Source of the DNA: Roseburia sp.
GTDB taxonomy: Bacteria; Bacillota; Clostridia; Lachnospirales; Lachnospiraceae
Reading direction: 5' to 3'
NCBI GenBank assembly: GCA_003483745.1
Contig: DMYD01000041.1
Span: 1 to 52,800, forward strand
Length of the DNA: 52,800 nucleotides
Positions 33,982 to 43,349 of this stretch are shown in pieces. Numbering within the stretch: the first letter of the stretch is position 1; each line of letters starts with the position of its first letter. Below the pieces are notes generated by a model. That model was not told the DNA's origin and ran no database searches. It saw only the letters and a program-made list of their open reading frames with translations. Made by a program: the position numbers and the translations under genes.

Positions 33982-36519
33982 TTATTCTTCCACTTCCCAT
34001 GAATCGCACAGTGACCGTACCCGGATCTTAGGCACGCCTTCTGCACCCTCCGGCAGAACAGCCGTGATCTCATAAGGTTCTTTTCCGGTCAGATGCATAA
34101 AATTATCCGACCAGACCAGATCCACATTACTCTCCACTGAAACGAAAAATGCCGGAGCATCTGATTTTAACCACACCGTCAGCAGATCGCCTTCTATCAT
34201 TACATCAAAAGTAATCTCTGCTTTTTTGATCTGCATATGTTTATACGGTTTTGGCATTTCAACCTGACGGCTCAAAGTTCCATCGGAGTGTGTAAATACC
34301 GCCTCCACAAAAACTTCACTTTCCCTGCCTTCTATCACATCTTTCAAAGAAACCGGCCCCATTGCTTTCACGGACAACGGTTCACATACTGCACGCTGCG
34401 AATTTTTCCAGAGAACTTCCCCCAGCATATTTTTCACGAAAACCGTGACATCAGACGATACTTCCTGCATTGTCTCATTTTGCAGATATGGCGTATAGAC
34501 TGCATCTTCAGATACCTTTAAGCTGCCGAGTACATCCGCATAAAAATGTCTTGAAAAATACTGCAGTGCCTTCCATCTTCCAAAATAATCAATACTTGCC
34601 CAGGATGCGACCGGCCAGTTATCATTTAACTGCCAGTAAATTGCACCCATACAGCGTCCCCTGTTTCTGCGCCAGTGTTCCACACCGCTTTTGATCGCGA
34701 TTGCCTGCAGCACCTGGCTGATATAGATCAGACTCTCAAAATCTTTTGGATATAAAAAGTTCTCCGCAATATAATGCAGAATTTTAGCATTTGCAGAACC
34801 ATTTTTCTGATGACTCTCCATAACTTCGGAAAAGATATTGCGATCCTCAGGCAGGGTAAAGGTATTGATGGTTTTTTTACAAGGGAACGACTGGAATCCA
34901 AATTCTGAGCAAAATCTAAAATAGTAATTTTCATAGTCAGAAAACGGCTTTTCTCCATGCCATACATCCCAGTAATGACGATCCCCGATATCATCGCTGT
35001 CCGGGTCCGTAAAATTACCGCCGGATGATGGGGAAGAAGGCCAGTAAAACGTTGCATCATCTTCACTCTTTAATGCTTCCGGGATCAGCTTTTCAAACAT
35101 TGTCAGGTAATCCTGTTTTAATGCATCCGAATGATCATTAAAACCACCCCAGTGATCCCAGGCTGATTCCATCTCATTGTTGCCACACCAGAGTCCAAGA
35201 CTTGCGTGGTGTCTTAATCTTTTTACATTATCTTTTGTTTCTTCTATAATGCTCTCCCGCAACGCATCCGTAAGTTCGTAGACATTGCAGGCATACATAA
35301 AATCCTGCCATACGATCAGACCATGCTCATCACAGTAATCATAGAAAACATCCGCCGGATAATATCCACCACCCCAGATACGGATACAGTTAAAATGACA
35401 CGCCACCGCAGTATCCAGCAATTCATAAATGCGCTCAGGTGTAATCTTTGAATAAATACAGTCCTCCGGGATATAATCCGCAGCCTTGGCAAAAATCTTT
35501 ACCCCATTGACACAAAATGCAAACTCCTCACCCCATGCATCCTTTTCCCGGCTGACCGTCAATGTACGCAGACCAATGCGCAGTTCTTTTACATCCAGAA
35601 ATTCTCCGCCCAGAAAAAGTTCCGCACGCACGGTATAGAGCAGCTGCTTACCATATCCATTCGGCCACCAAAGTGCCGGATCTTCGACCAGACATTTTTC
35701 CTCCGAAAAAGAAAGCTGTTTTCCATCCGGTGTCCAGAGCGTAATCTTTACCTTAAGACTATCTGCTGTCTCTGCATTTTTTGCCAATGTCTGAGCATGA
35801 CTTTCCTTACTCTGTGGTGATACCTGATGCTCCGCTTCCACAATTTTCCCATTCTGTGCCTTTTTCGGCAACGTCACTTTTACTTCTGCCGACAGAAGAA
35901 CCTTTCCATTTATATGTTCCTGTCTGATATGCAGATCAGAGAGTTCTGCTTTCTCATAACTGTCAATATAAATATCGCGCCAGATTCCCATATCCGGTAA
36001 CTGTGGGCCCCAGTCCCAGCCAAACATGGAATGTGCTTTTCGGATGTACTGATTTCCTTCCATCGCCCCGCATGCCGTATAATGGATCTCTTTTCCCGGT
36101 GCGGATACATGTTCGTTTACATATGAGATTGCAGAATGAATTTTCACTACAATACTGTTTGTCCCGTTTTTCAGTATATTTGTACACAGGATTCGATAGC
36201 GCAGGTGCATGTTATCCACATGCTTTACCGGTATGCCGTTGATAAAAATATCTGCTACTGTGTCGATTCCGTCACAGCAGAGTGTGTACACTCTTCCCTC
36301 TTCTTTTTTCAGTTCAAATTCCCTTGAAAAAATAAAATCGTTTTTCAGTAACTCTCTCGTCGGGTACTCATTCATCCGGTAAAACGGATCTTCCAATAAA
36401 CCATGCTCTGTCAGACCGGAAAGTACTGATCCCGGGATTTCCACCGGGCAAAGCAGTGTTTCATCTGCTTTTTTTAACTGCCATGTTCCATTTAAATAAA
36501 ACTTTTCATGTTGTACCAT
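33982..36519 (-). CDS. GH2 beta-mannosidase
   Basis: This 845-residue glycoside hydrolase family 2 enzyme hydrolyses terminal beta-mannose residues. It begins with the sugar-binding sandwich (LNGTWQLKKADETLLCPVEIPGSVLSGL), then the barrel with IVWQDFMYAC, the acid/base Glu in LWCGNNEMESAWDHWGG and the nucleophile Glu in FCSEFGFQSFP. No signal peptide, so likely cytoplasmic, using imported mannan oligosaccharides. It overlaps yaiI-like by 14 bp and follows it in one transcript. It contains one stray DnaA box (36212-36220). Confidence 0.92.
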   Translation of the reverse strand: MVQHEKFYLNGTWQLKKADETLLCPVEIPGSVLSGLTEHGLLEDPFYRMNEYPTRELLKNDFIFSREFELKKEEGRVYTLCCDGIDTVADIFINGIPVKHVDNMHLRYRILCTNILKNGTNSIVVKIHSAISYVNEHVSAPGKEIHYTACGAMEGNQYIRKAHSMFGWDWGPQLPDMGIWRDIYIDSYEKAELSDLHIRQEHINGKVLLSAEVKVTLPKKAQNGKIVEAEHQVSPQSKESHAQTLAKNAETADSLKVKITLWTPDGKQLSFSEEKCLVEDPALWWPNGYGKQLLYTVRAELFLGGEFLDVKELRIGLRTLTVSREKDAWGEEFAFCVNGVKIFAKAADYIPEDCIYSKITPERIYELLDTAVACHFNCIRIWGGGYYPADVFYDYCDEHGLIVWQDFMYACNVYELTDALRESIIEETKDNVKRLRHHASLGLWCGNNEMESAWDHWGGFNDHSDALKQDYLTMFEKLIPEALKSEDDATFYWPSSPSSGGNFTDPDSDDIGDRHYWDVWHGEKPFSDYENYYFRFCSEFGFQSFPCKKTINTFTLPEDRNIFSEVMESHQKNGSANAKILHYIAENFLYPKDFESLIYISQVLQAIAIKSGVEHWRRNRGRCMGAIYWQLNDNWPVASWASIDYFGRWKALQYFSRHFYADVLGSLKVSEDAVYTPYLQNETMQEVSSDVTVFVKNMLGEVLWKNSQRAVCEPLSVKAMGPVSLKDVIEGRESEVFVEAVFTHSDGTLSRQVEMPKPYKHMQIKKAEITFDVMIEGDLLTVWLKSDAPAFFVSVESNVDLVWSDNFMHLTGKEPYEITAVLPEGAEGVPKIRVRSLCDSWEVEE

Positions 36520-36970
36520 AAATATTCTCCATTCCCTTTCGGATCATTTTTTCAAAACTTTCCCGAAAATGCATATCATCCTCTGCGGTTCTCTTTTTCG
36601 GCCCCTTCAAATGATTCTTCCCGGACGCCCTTCTTGCTTTTTTATTCATATGACGCTCTAACAGCATCCGGTCAATGTTATCATCCGTATACCACCGTCC
36701 GGATTGATGGATGGCAAATGCACTGCGTCCAAGTGCCATCGCCGCCACCCCGTAATCCTGCGTCACGACGATATCTCCTTTCCGGCATAAATTGACCAGT
36801 GCAAAATCCACTGCATCCGCACCGGCTCCAATCACCTTTACCTCACTGTAATCCGAGTCTAAAACATGATTTGTATCGCATAACAGCGTTACCGGTATTC
36901 CATATTTGCCTGCAAGTTCTTCTATGATCCTTACCACCGGGCAGGCGTCCGCATCCACATAGATCTGCAT
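36506..36970 (-). CDS. YaiI/YqxD-family (DUF188) protein
   Basis: This 154-residue protein begins MQIYVDADACPVVRIIEELAGKYGIPVTLLCDTNH, the signature of the YaiI/YqxD family (PIN-like fold with conserved Asp residues). It also has GDIVVTQDYGVAAMAL and a C-terminal Lys-rich tail with FEKMIRKGM. The biochemical role is unknown; it is conserved in many bacteria. It overlaps the GH2 gene and runs divergently from the ter genes. Confidence 0.9.
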   Translation of the reverse strand: MQIYVDADACPVVRIIEELAGKYGIPVTLLCDTNHVLDSDYSEVKVIGAGADAVDFALVNLCRKGDIVVTQDYGVAAMALGRSAFAIHQSGRWYTDDNIDRMLLERHMNKKARRASGKNHLKGPKKRTAEDDMHFRESFEKMIRKGMENIYGTT

Positions 36971-37074
36971 AAACTCTCCATTCCTGCGTGGGGAAAATCT
37001 TGCTTTCGGACAAGTCCCCTTTTTTCTTCTTTTCTGTTGTATTATAACAAGGATCTTCTATGATTGCTATACAT

Positions 37075-37103
37075 TTGACACCTCTATCAGAATCACTTAA
37101 AAT
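37075..37103 (+). promoter_or_regulatory. Promoter of the terD-AIM24 unit
   Basis: A perfect TTGACA (37075-37080) and TAAAAT (37098-37103) are 17 bp apart. The predicted 5' leader of about 85 bases contains the short inverted repeat copy 2. Confidence 0.75.
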
Positions 37104-37120
37104 GAAATCCAGAAACTTAT

Positions 37121-37171
37121 TAATTCATAACAATAGATTGCCCGCAAAGCGTACACTCTATTATTTTACTA
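37121..37171. repeat. Short inverted repeat, copy 2
   Basis: A near copy of 12932-12982 in the terD leader: ACAATAGATTG, GCAAAGCGTA loop region, then CTCTATTAT. The hairpin ends about 25 bases before the terD start and may affect translation or termination. Confidence 0.65.
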
Positions 37172-37193
37172 AATGACAAGGGGTTTTTTTATT

Positions 37194-37994
37194 ATGGTAG
37201 ATATTCCAATGAGATCCTCTGCTCCCGTCACCAGGCAGACCGTTCTTTCCATCAACGAGCGGAAAGTCGAGGGGGCAAAAACAACACGAACTATCACTTC
37301 GATCAACCACACACAATCTCAGACTGCATCAAAAGCATCTTCCGGAACGACTTCTTCCATGCAACACACTGCCATGCACCCTAGTGCTATGCACCCCAGT
37401 GCTATGCACCCTGCATCCACACCGGCGTCAAAACCTTTACCTCCACTGGTACATATGGTGCAAAAAGGTCAGAAAACACCGCTGGAGAATTCCGGGAAAC
37501 TCACTTCCATAAAGGCATGTCTTGGATGGAATGTCAAAAATCCTGCCTGTGATGTGGATGTGTCCGCATTTCTGCTCGGTGCATCAGGCAAGGTGATCGG
37601 TGATTCCTGGTTCGTCTTTTACGGGCAGACCGAAAGCCCTGATCACAGCACGTTTTTTCATGTTGAGGACGGTGCTGACCGCGAAAGCATTTCCGTTGAT
37701 TTCACCAAACTGGATACATCCGTTGCCAGAATCGTATTTGTGTTGACGATCAACGAAGCATTAGAAAAAAATCTAAACTTCGGAATGCTTCAGGACGCTT
37801 ATATCCGCATTATGGATTCTGCCGGTGCCGAATTAGTCAGCTTTAAAATGGATGAATATTACTCAAATGTAACATCCATGATGATCGGCGAACTGTATCT
37901 GCATAACGGCGCATGGAAATTTAATGCCATCGGAAACGGCGTGGCAAAAGATCTCGCAGGATTATGCGAGATGTATGGAGTTCAGGTTATTTAA
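37194..37994 (+). CDS. TerD-family protein with low-complexity N-terminal extension
   Basis: This 266-residue protein has a disordered Ser/Thr/His-rich N-terminal extension (about 1-85), with the repeat AMHPS twice and a third AMHPA unit. It is followed by a TerD domain (about 88-266) with IKACLGWNVKNPACDVDVSAFLL. TerD proteins bind Ca2+ and act in tellurite, phage or membrane stress. The second Ca2+ motif, GDDEQ in the paralogs here, is GADRES in this protein. It is the first of two genes in this unit. Confidence 0.9.
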   Translation: MVDIPMRSSAPVTRQTVLSINERKVEGAKTTRTITSINHTQSQTASKASSGTTSSMQHTAMHPSAMHPSAMHPASTPASKPLPPLVHMVQKGQKTPLENSGKLTSIKACLGWNVKNPACDVDVSAFLLGASGKVIGDSWFVFYGQTESPDHSTFFHVEDGADRESISVDFTKLDTSVARIVFVLTINEALEKNLNFGMLQDAYIRIMDSAGAELVSFKMDEYYSNVTSMMIGELYLHNGAWKFNAIGNGVAKDLAGLCEMYGVQVI

Positions 37995-38026
37995 AACAAA
38001 GGATTAGATTTTGGAGGGAATTTGTT

Positions 38027-38731
38027 ATGTTAACATTTGAAACAGTAAACGAACTTACTTTAAAGGTTACCTGCACAGGCAGTGATGTGCTCTTTACAAA
38101 GGCCGGTGCTTTTATTGCCGGAGAGAATGCCGGTGGAAAAAATTACAAATTTGAGAAGGTTTTACTCGGACCACAAAATAATATCGGTCAGGCTCTGCTC
38201 GGTCAGATTGCACGAAGATTCACCGGTGAAAATCTTCCGCTTATGAAAGTAACTTTAAATGGTGATTCCGTTACCTATTACGCAAATTACGGACAGCACA
38301 TTGTTGTCTATCATTTAGAACAGGGTGAGACGATCTCCGTAGAATCTGAAAATATTCTCGCTTTCTCCCAGGATTGTGATTACAGTGTCCGTTTTATCGG
38401 TGTCGGTGTGCTTTCCCAGAAAGGTCTTGCCACCTCCACTCTGACCGCGCGCGGAAAAGATGCATATGTCGCCGTGCTCTGTAACGGCAACCCGATCGTT
38501 TTAAGCAACGTGATGTCTCAGGATACGCTCTCTGTGGATCCGGATGCTGTTGTATGCTGGGTTGGAAATGGACACTGTGATCCTCAGGTGACGGCAGATA
38601 TCTCCTGGAAAACATTTATCGGACAGGCTTCCGGTGAGTCTTATCAGTTTGAGTGGCATGGGAATTGTCCGGTTACGGTGATTATTCAGCCTTCGGAACG
38701 CAGAGGCGGAATCAGTGTGAGTATGGATTAG
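38027..38731 (+). CDS. AIM24-family protein
   Basis: This 234-residue protein is mainly beta-strand and fits the AIM24 (TRAP-like/DUF124) family: GSDVLFTKAGAFIAGE, the central YHLEQGETISVESENILAFSQDCDYSV and GNGHCDPQVTADISWKTFIGQASGESYQFEW. The start is set at 38027, with TTGGAGGGAA upstream. AIM24 proteins are often found with TerD genes; the biochemical role is unknown. It is 32 bp from terD and convergent with the HAD gene. Confidence 0.85.
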   Translation: MLTFETVNELTLKVTCTGSDVLFTKAGAFIAGENAGGKNYKFEKVLLGPQNNIGQALLGQIARRFTGENLPLMKVTLNGDSVTYYANYGQHIVVYHLEQGETISVESENILAFSQDCDYSVRFIGVGVLSQKGLATSTLTARGKDAYVAVLCNGNPIVLSNVMSQDTLSVDPDAVVCWVGNGHCDPQVTADISWKTFIGQASGESYQFEWHGNCPVTVIIQPSERRGGISVSMD

Positions 38732-38747
38732 TGAAGGTCCGTGAAAA

Positions 38748-39060
38748 TTAAAGTGCAAAAAAAGGGGGATACGAAGTTTTGCTGGGGGTAAGTTGCGCGA
38801 AGCTGAGGCTCGTTTTGTTCCATTGTACGAAAATAAGAAAAACTAGGTATGCCTGAGACAGGTTGTGACATAGAGACGTGAGCGGCATTCAACGAGCCAT
38901 CCATGGCTCGTGAAGCCTTGATCTGCCATCCATGGCAGATCATCACTGTATACCAACAGGCATACTAAGATTTTCTAATTTTCTCCCAAAGTCACAAAAT
39001 GAGTCTCAGCTTCGCGCAATCTACCAGCCACAAGTCTGTGACCCCCTTTTTGCACTTTAA
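38748..39060 (-). repeat. Structured inverted repeat, copy D (complete)
   Basis: This 313-bp element fills the gap between the convergent AIM24 and HAD genes. Outer arms TTAAAGTGCAAAAA and GGGGG pair with their inverted copies at about 39040-39060; inner arms include GCGCGAAGCTGAG. Two hairpins with loops TGGA (minus strand) lie at about 38895-38915 and 38918-38943. Both ends have T or A runs, so it could also terminate both transcripts. Confidence 0.85.
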
Positions 39061-39120
39061 CCTCACATAGAACAAAGCGTCGCTTGCGACTCTTTCGCGC
39101 TCTGGCGGTGCTTTTTACAG

Positions 39121-39945
39121 CTAACTTCTTCTCCGCGAGATGCGCATCCCACCCAGAGGGCTTTTTAATTCATAGGACATAATTTTAAGCGCCTGCTCTA
39201 ATAGGGCATCTGAAAATATTTTTTTCGGATGCATCTCATCTATTTTTTTCCGGGTTCCGGATGTTTTGGAAATTTCATATTTTTGTGTGAATCCGTGTGG
39301 GACAAGTCCGCGGTCTGCGGTTAATATCATGGGGATATCAAAAGCGCTGTCTCCGGCGGCAATCACGAATTCCGGTTTTAGTTTCTGTCTGAGGCGGTCT
39401 ACTGCCGTTCCTTTATTCAGAGGACGCGGTACTACATATACTTTTTCGCCGTTGGAAAAGACATCTGCATATTTTATATTGAGAGATGTTTTTAAATCAT
39501 TTACAACTGTTTGGGGATCATTACATTTTGTAAAGAGAAACAGCTTTTCAATATACCGGAGTTCGAATTTTCTGCGTGGATCTTTTTCTAGCAGTTCCAT
39601 TGCAAGATTCATTTCATCCCTGCTATCCGACACAAGATGCAGGGAATCCTGATACCACGCTTCATCCCGCATACCATCTACCAGAAGGACACCGCCGTTA
39701 CAGACTAATGCATAGGGGAATTGTCCAATTCCAAGGTCGATGCGCTGATATTGTTCCAACGTTCTTGTGGTCGTTGGAACAATCAGCATTTCATTTTTTA
39801 CCTGCTGCAAAAGACGATATGTTTCCTCTGTGATGTAGGATATTTCCCTCCCCTGATAGAATTCCACATTTCGCTTCCGCATCCCGATGTCATGTTTATA
39901 GGAATAGATGATCGTATTATCTAAATCAGTATGAAAGACAATCAT
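39121..39945 (-). CDS. HAD-superfamily phosphatase of the ter biosynthetic module
   Basis: This 274-residue HAD hydrolase starts FHTDLDNTIIYS (nucleophile Asp), has the motif II-type TTTRTLEQ, a Lys region and the acidic end GDSAFDIPMI. This is the Cof/sucrose-phosphatase-like group, known in ter loci as the HAD phosphatase of the predicted biosynthetic module. Its start overlaps the ATPase stop by four bases. The last 17 or so codons (MSYELKSPLGG) derive from a dispersed short repeat (39163-39181), an odd C-terminal addition. Confidence 0.85.
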   Translation of the reverse strand: MIVFHTDLDNTIIYSYKHDIGMRKRNVEFYQGREISYITEETYRLLQQVKNEMLIVPTTTRTLEQYQRIDLGIGQFPYALVCNGGVLLVDGMRDEAWYQDSLHLVSDSRDEMNLAMELLEKDPRRKFELRYIEKLFLFTKCNDPQTVVNDLKTSLNIKYADVFSNGEKVYVVPRPLNKGTAVDRLRQKLKPEFVIAAGDSAFDIPMILTADRGLVPHGFTQKYEISKTSGTRKKIDEMHPKKIFSDALLEQALKIMSYELKSPLGGMRISRRRS

Positions 39946-42578
39946 TTTTTCGAGACGATGGCTTTTCTTACCATATCAACCGGGATGATGAGCACTGCTA
40001 ACAGCACGGAAACAAATAATGCTTTCGCATTAAGTGTTGTTGTGCTGAACACCTGACCACCGATCTCAATGATGACGGTCTGCAGTACGAAGATTGCACC
40101 CATAACAATGATAAAGTTCTTGTTTTCTCCAATGTGCTCAAATACATTAAATCTCTCAGATCTTGTATTTAAGCTGTTAAAGATGATTGAATAAATGAAA
40201 AATGCAAACATAAATGTTTTTTCATATAATTCCGGATCCGCACAGCCTGCCGGTGTTACAAAATCTGTAATTCCACCGATGTTTTCCAGAATCAGAATCG
40301 ATCCAAGTGTGATAAATACAGAACTTGTTCCGATTGCGGATTTAATATAAGTCGTTAAAATGTTATCTTTTCTCAGTGCCGGTTTTTCATTCATGTATCG
40401 GTCAAGGATCGGCTCTCCACCAAATGCCATGGCTGCTAAGGTATCCATGATCAGGTTGATCCATAAGATCTGGACAATAGAGAATGGTTCGGTCCAGCCA
40501 AGGATCGGCGCGATAATGTTCATCAAAAGGGTACTGATATTAACTGTCAGCTGGAAAATTAAGAATTTACCAACTGATTTTGACATCGTTCTACTGTTCA
40601 ATACACAATCCTTAATGGATGTCAAACTGTTATTCAAGATGACAACGTCACCTGCCTCCTGGGCAACTGCTGTACCATCTCCCATGGCAAATCCGATATC
40701 TGCCTGTTTTAATGCCGGTGCATCATTGACACCGTCTCCTGTCATACCACAGACATTGTCAAGCTGCTGTGAAATAGAAACGAGTCTCTTTTTATCAAGC
40801 GGTTTTGCCCTGCTTACCACGCGAAGATGCGGAAGCTTTTTCTTTAACTCTTCATCTGACATCTGCTCTAACTCTTCATGCGTAAGAACAACATCGTTCT
40901 TCTCATCTTTTAAGATACCAGCTTCTTTTGCGATGGCAACTGCTGTCTCCTCCGCATCACCAGTTACCATAACTACCTGGATGCCGGCATTATTTAAAAT
41001 CTCAACCGTCTCAACCGCATCGGTTCTTACGTTATCTCTTAAGCAGAGCACTGCCATCAGAACTGTTTTTCCATCTGCAATCTTTGCAACAGAAAGCAGC
41101 TTCATCGTTCTCTTTGCCTGAGCGAGCATCTGATCTTCCACAGCTTTTTTGTCTGCTGCTGTAAACTCTTTTTCCTCGCCGGACGGAAGCATATAATGTG
41201 TTACTTTATCAATAATGTTTTCGGTTGCACCTTTCCAGTAAACCAGTCCGTTTTTCAATGTAACGGTAGCGCATTTCTTTTCCGAATCAAATCCACTGAT
41301 ATCAGCAACTTTATCCGGATCATTTTTAGAATCATCATAGCCATGCTCTAGGGCATATCCCAAAAGAGCCCTGTCCATGTTGTTACTTCCGATTGGCTTT
41401 CCTTCGGATACTTTTGCAAGGTTGTTTAATGTAATTGCCTCAATAAATTCCTGACTCGGAATATGTTCTGCGATTTTACCGTCACCGGTGATAAATTCTA
41501 CTAAAGATAAATTACCCTGTGTAATCGTTCCTGTTTTATCACTAAATAAAACATTCATATATGCAGAATCGGAAAATGCTGCCTTATGGCTGACAAGAAT
41601 ATTTTTCTTGTACATGGACTCTGTATTCATGGACTGCACAAGACTGTTCATCATCGGAAGACCTTCCGGCACTGCCATGATAACGATAGATGCCATTAAC
41701 ATAATTGCCTCAGCAACTAAAAGCAGAACATAAACAACTGTGATCGGTTCGTCCGTACGAATCAGATTCAGTACAACATCTAATACGCCCGCAATGGCAG
41801 CCGCAGATACACCAAGTTTACCGATACCGGCAGCTACAACTTCCAGCTTCAGGCTTGAAGTATCTTTCCTGTCATCCTCTTCATTATCATCCGTCAGAGC
41901 TTTGTTGATCTTTCCAAGCTCGGATGCATCACCGATGACAGTTGCAACCATATAACCTTCACCGGAGGTCACTACAGATCCCATAAATATTTTATTTGCA
42001 GATGCGTAGTCTGTAGATTCCGCTTCATCAAGGTTGTCAGCAGCCGTTTTATCCTCGTCTCTTGACTCACCGTTTAATGCAGCCTGTGAAACCTTGATAT
42101 GTCCTTCAAATAACACACCATCGGTCGGCACCTTATCACCAGCCTGAACAAGGATCGTATCTCCTTTTACGATCTCACTGGTAAGGATATTGACCAGTTT
42201 TCCATTTCTCATGACTTTCGCATAAGTCTTGTTATACTCTTCCTGTAATGCCTCACTTCTGGAACTGTTGCGGTACTCGGATAAAGTACTGAATCCGGTT
42301 GCCAGTGCAATTGCCAAAACAATACTTATGATCTCAACAACATCGTTTTCTCCTGCTAATGCCGGTACAAACACACCGATAACAGAAATGACGATTTTCA
42401 TGACCAGTGCTGCACATAATACTTTGATCCAAATGTCATCAAATGCTCCGATAAACATTGACCACAGTGATTCTGTCTCTTTTTTTGCAAGAGCGTTCGT
42501 TCCAAAATCCTGTTTGCTCTTGTTTACTTGTGAGTCTGACAGACCTCTCATAAGCTCTTCTTTATTTATGTTACTCAT
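39942..42578 (-). CDS. P-type Ca2+-transporting ATPase
   Basis: This 878-residue P2-type ATPase has NGESRDEDK, VPEGLPMM, the phosphorylation loop FSDKTGTITQGN, the nucleotide domain and GDGVNDAPALKQADIGFAMG, with about ten transmembrane helices and a SERCA-like layout. Ca2+ is the most likely substrate. It lies between the terD genes and the HAD gene in one operon, so it could set the Ca2+ supply or signal for the Ca2+-binding TerD proteins. It seems to take the place often held by TerC. Confidence 0.9.
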   Translation of the reverse strand: MSNINKEELMRGLSDSQVNKSKQDFGTNALAKKETESLWSMFIGAFDDIWIKVLCAALVMKIVISVIGVFVPALAGENDVVEIISIVLAIALATGFSTLSEYRNSSRSEALQEEYNKTYAKVMRNGKLVNILTSEIVKGDTILVQAGDKVPTDGVLFEGHIKVSQAALNGESRDEDKTAADNLDEAESTDYASANKIFMGSVVTSGEGYMVATVIGDASELGKINKALTDDNEEDDRKDTSSLKLEVVAAGIGKLGVSAAAIAGVLDVVLNLIRTDEPITVVYVLLLVAEAIMLMASIVIMAVPEGLPMMNSLVQSMNTESMYKKNILVSHKAAFSDSAYMNVLFSDKTGTITQGNLSLVEFITGDGKIAEHIPSQEFIEAITLNNLAKVSEGKPIGSNNMDRALLGYALEHGYDDSKNDPDKVADISGFDSEKKCATVTLKNGLVYWKGATENIIDKVTHYMLPSGEEKEFTAADKKAVEDQMLAQAKRTMKLLSVAKIADGKTVLMAVLCLRDNVRTDAVETVEILNNAGIQVVMVTGDAEETAVAIAKEAGILKDEKNDVVLTHEELEQMSDEELKKKLPHLRVVSRAKPLDKKRLVSISQQLDNVCGMTGDGVNDAPALKQADIGFAMGDGTAVAQEAGDVVILNNSLTSIKDCVLNSRTMSKSVGKFLIFQLTVNISTLLMNIIAPILGWTEPFSIVQILWINLIMDTLAAMAFGGEPILDRYMNEKPALRKDNILTTYIKSAIGTSSVFITLGSILILENIGGITDFVTPAGCADPELYEKTFMFAFFIYSIIFNSLNTRSERFNVFEHIGENKNFIIVMGAIFVLQTVIIEIGGQVFSTTTLNAKALFVSVLLAVLIIPVDMVRKAIVSKK

Positions 42579-42614
42579 TTTAGGTAGTTAACCTCCTCTA
42601 AGGTATCAATCTTT

Positions 42615-43229
42615 TTATACAAATCTTCTGCTCAGTTCGCCAAGTCCCGGGTCGTTTGTTCCCTGACCAACAGCGCTGAACTTCCATTCTCCGTTATGTC
42701 TGTACACTTCTCCAAATATCATTGCCGTCATACCGGAATAATTTTCGGTCAGATTGTACTTGCACATTTCATTATTATTTCTTGCATCAACTAAACGGAT
42801 AAATGCATTCTCAATCATGCCAAAATGCTGATGCCTCTGAACTGCCTGATAAATGTTTACGACGATCACGATCTTATCGTACTCCTGCGGTACTTTTGCA
42901 AGATCGATCATGATCTGCTCATCGTCTCCATCACCAGCTCCCGTCAGGTTATCTCCCTGATGATTTACGGTACCTGATTTGTGATGTAAATTACCAAAAT
43001 AAACGATATCTGATTTATCCACCAGTTTTCCGTTTTTCAACATCAATGCGGATGCATCACAGTCGATTGGCTGCTGCTTTTGTCCGCCCCCGAATAAAGC
43101 ACTTAAAAATCCACCTCCGGATGAAGACTGCTGCGCTTCATCCCATCCAAGACCGACAATGATCTTTGACAGTCCTGCGTTATCTTTTGACAGACTGACC
43201 TTCTGTCCTTTCTGTAAACTAATTGACAT
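42615..43229 (-). CDS. TerD-family protein
   Basis: This 204-residue TerD-domain protein starts MSISLQKGQKVSLSKD, with AGGAGG six bases upstream of 43229. The Ca2+ motifs IDCDASALML and GDDEQIMIDL are intact. A Gly/Gln-rich insertion (SSSGGGFLSALFGGGQKQQ, residues 32-50) follows the first domain strand. It sits between terD of 43349-43930 and the Ca2+-ATPase in the same operon. Confidence 0.93.
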   Translation of the reverse strand: MSISLQKGQKVSLSKDNAGLSKIIVGLGWDEAQQSSSGGGFLSALFGGGQKQQPIDCDASALMLKNGKLVDKSDIVYFGNLHHKSGTVNHQGDNLTGAGDGDDEQIMIDLAKVPQEYDKIVIVVNIYQAVQRHQHFGMIENAFIRLVDARNNNEMCKYNLTENYSGMTAMIFGEVYRHNGEWKFSAVGQGTNDPGLGELSRRFV

Positions 43230-43236
43230 TACAATC

Positions 43237-43349
43237 CTCCTTGTTTTGCGGAGCAAAATGCGACTGCCATTGCAGGAGCAGAGGATTTTACTCCTTGTTT
43301 TCCGAAGGAAAATCCGAGCCCCTCACGGCGAGGAGAGGATTTTCCTCCT
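43237..43349 (-). repeat. Tandem 54-bp hairpin repeat between two terD genes
   Basis: Two units (starting 43237 and 43291) share CTCCTTGTTTT and AGGATTTT-CTCC blocks. Each has a hairpin: TTTTGC/GCAAAA (43244-43258) and TTTTCC/GGAAAA (43299-43313), so the stems differ by compensating changes. Read on the minus strand each ends in AAGGAG; the last one supplies the ribosome-binding site of the next terD. Confidence 0.7.
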
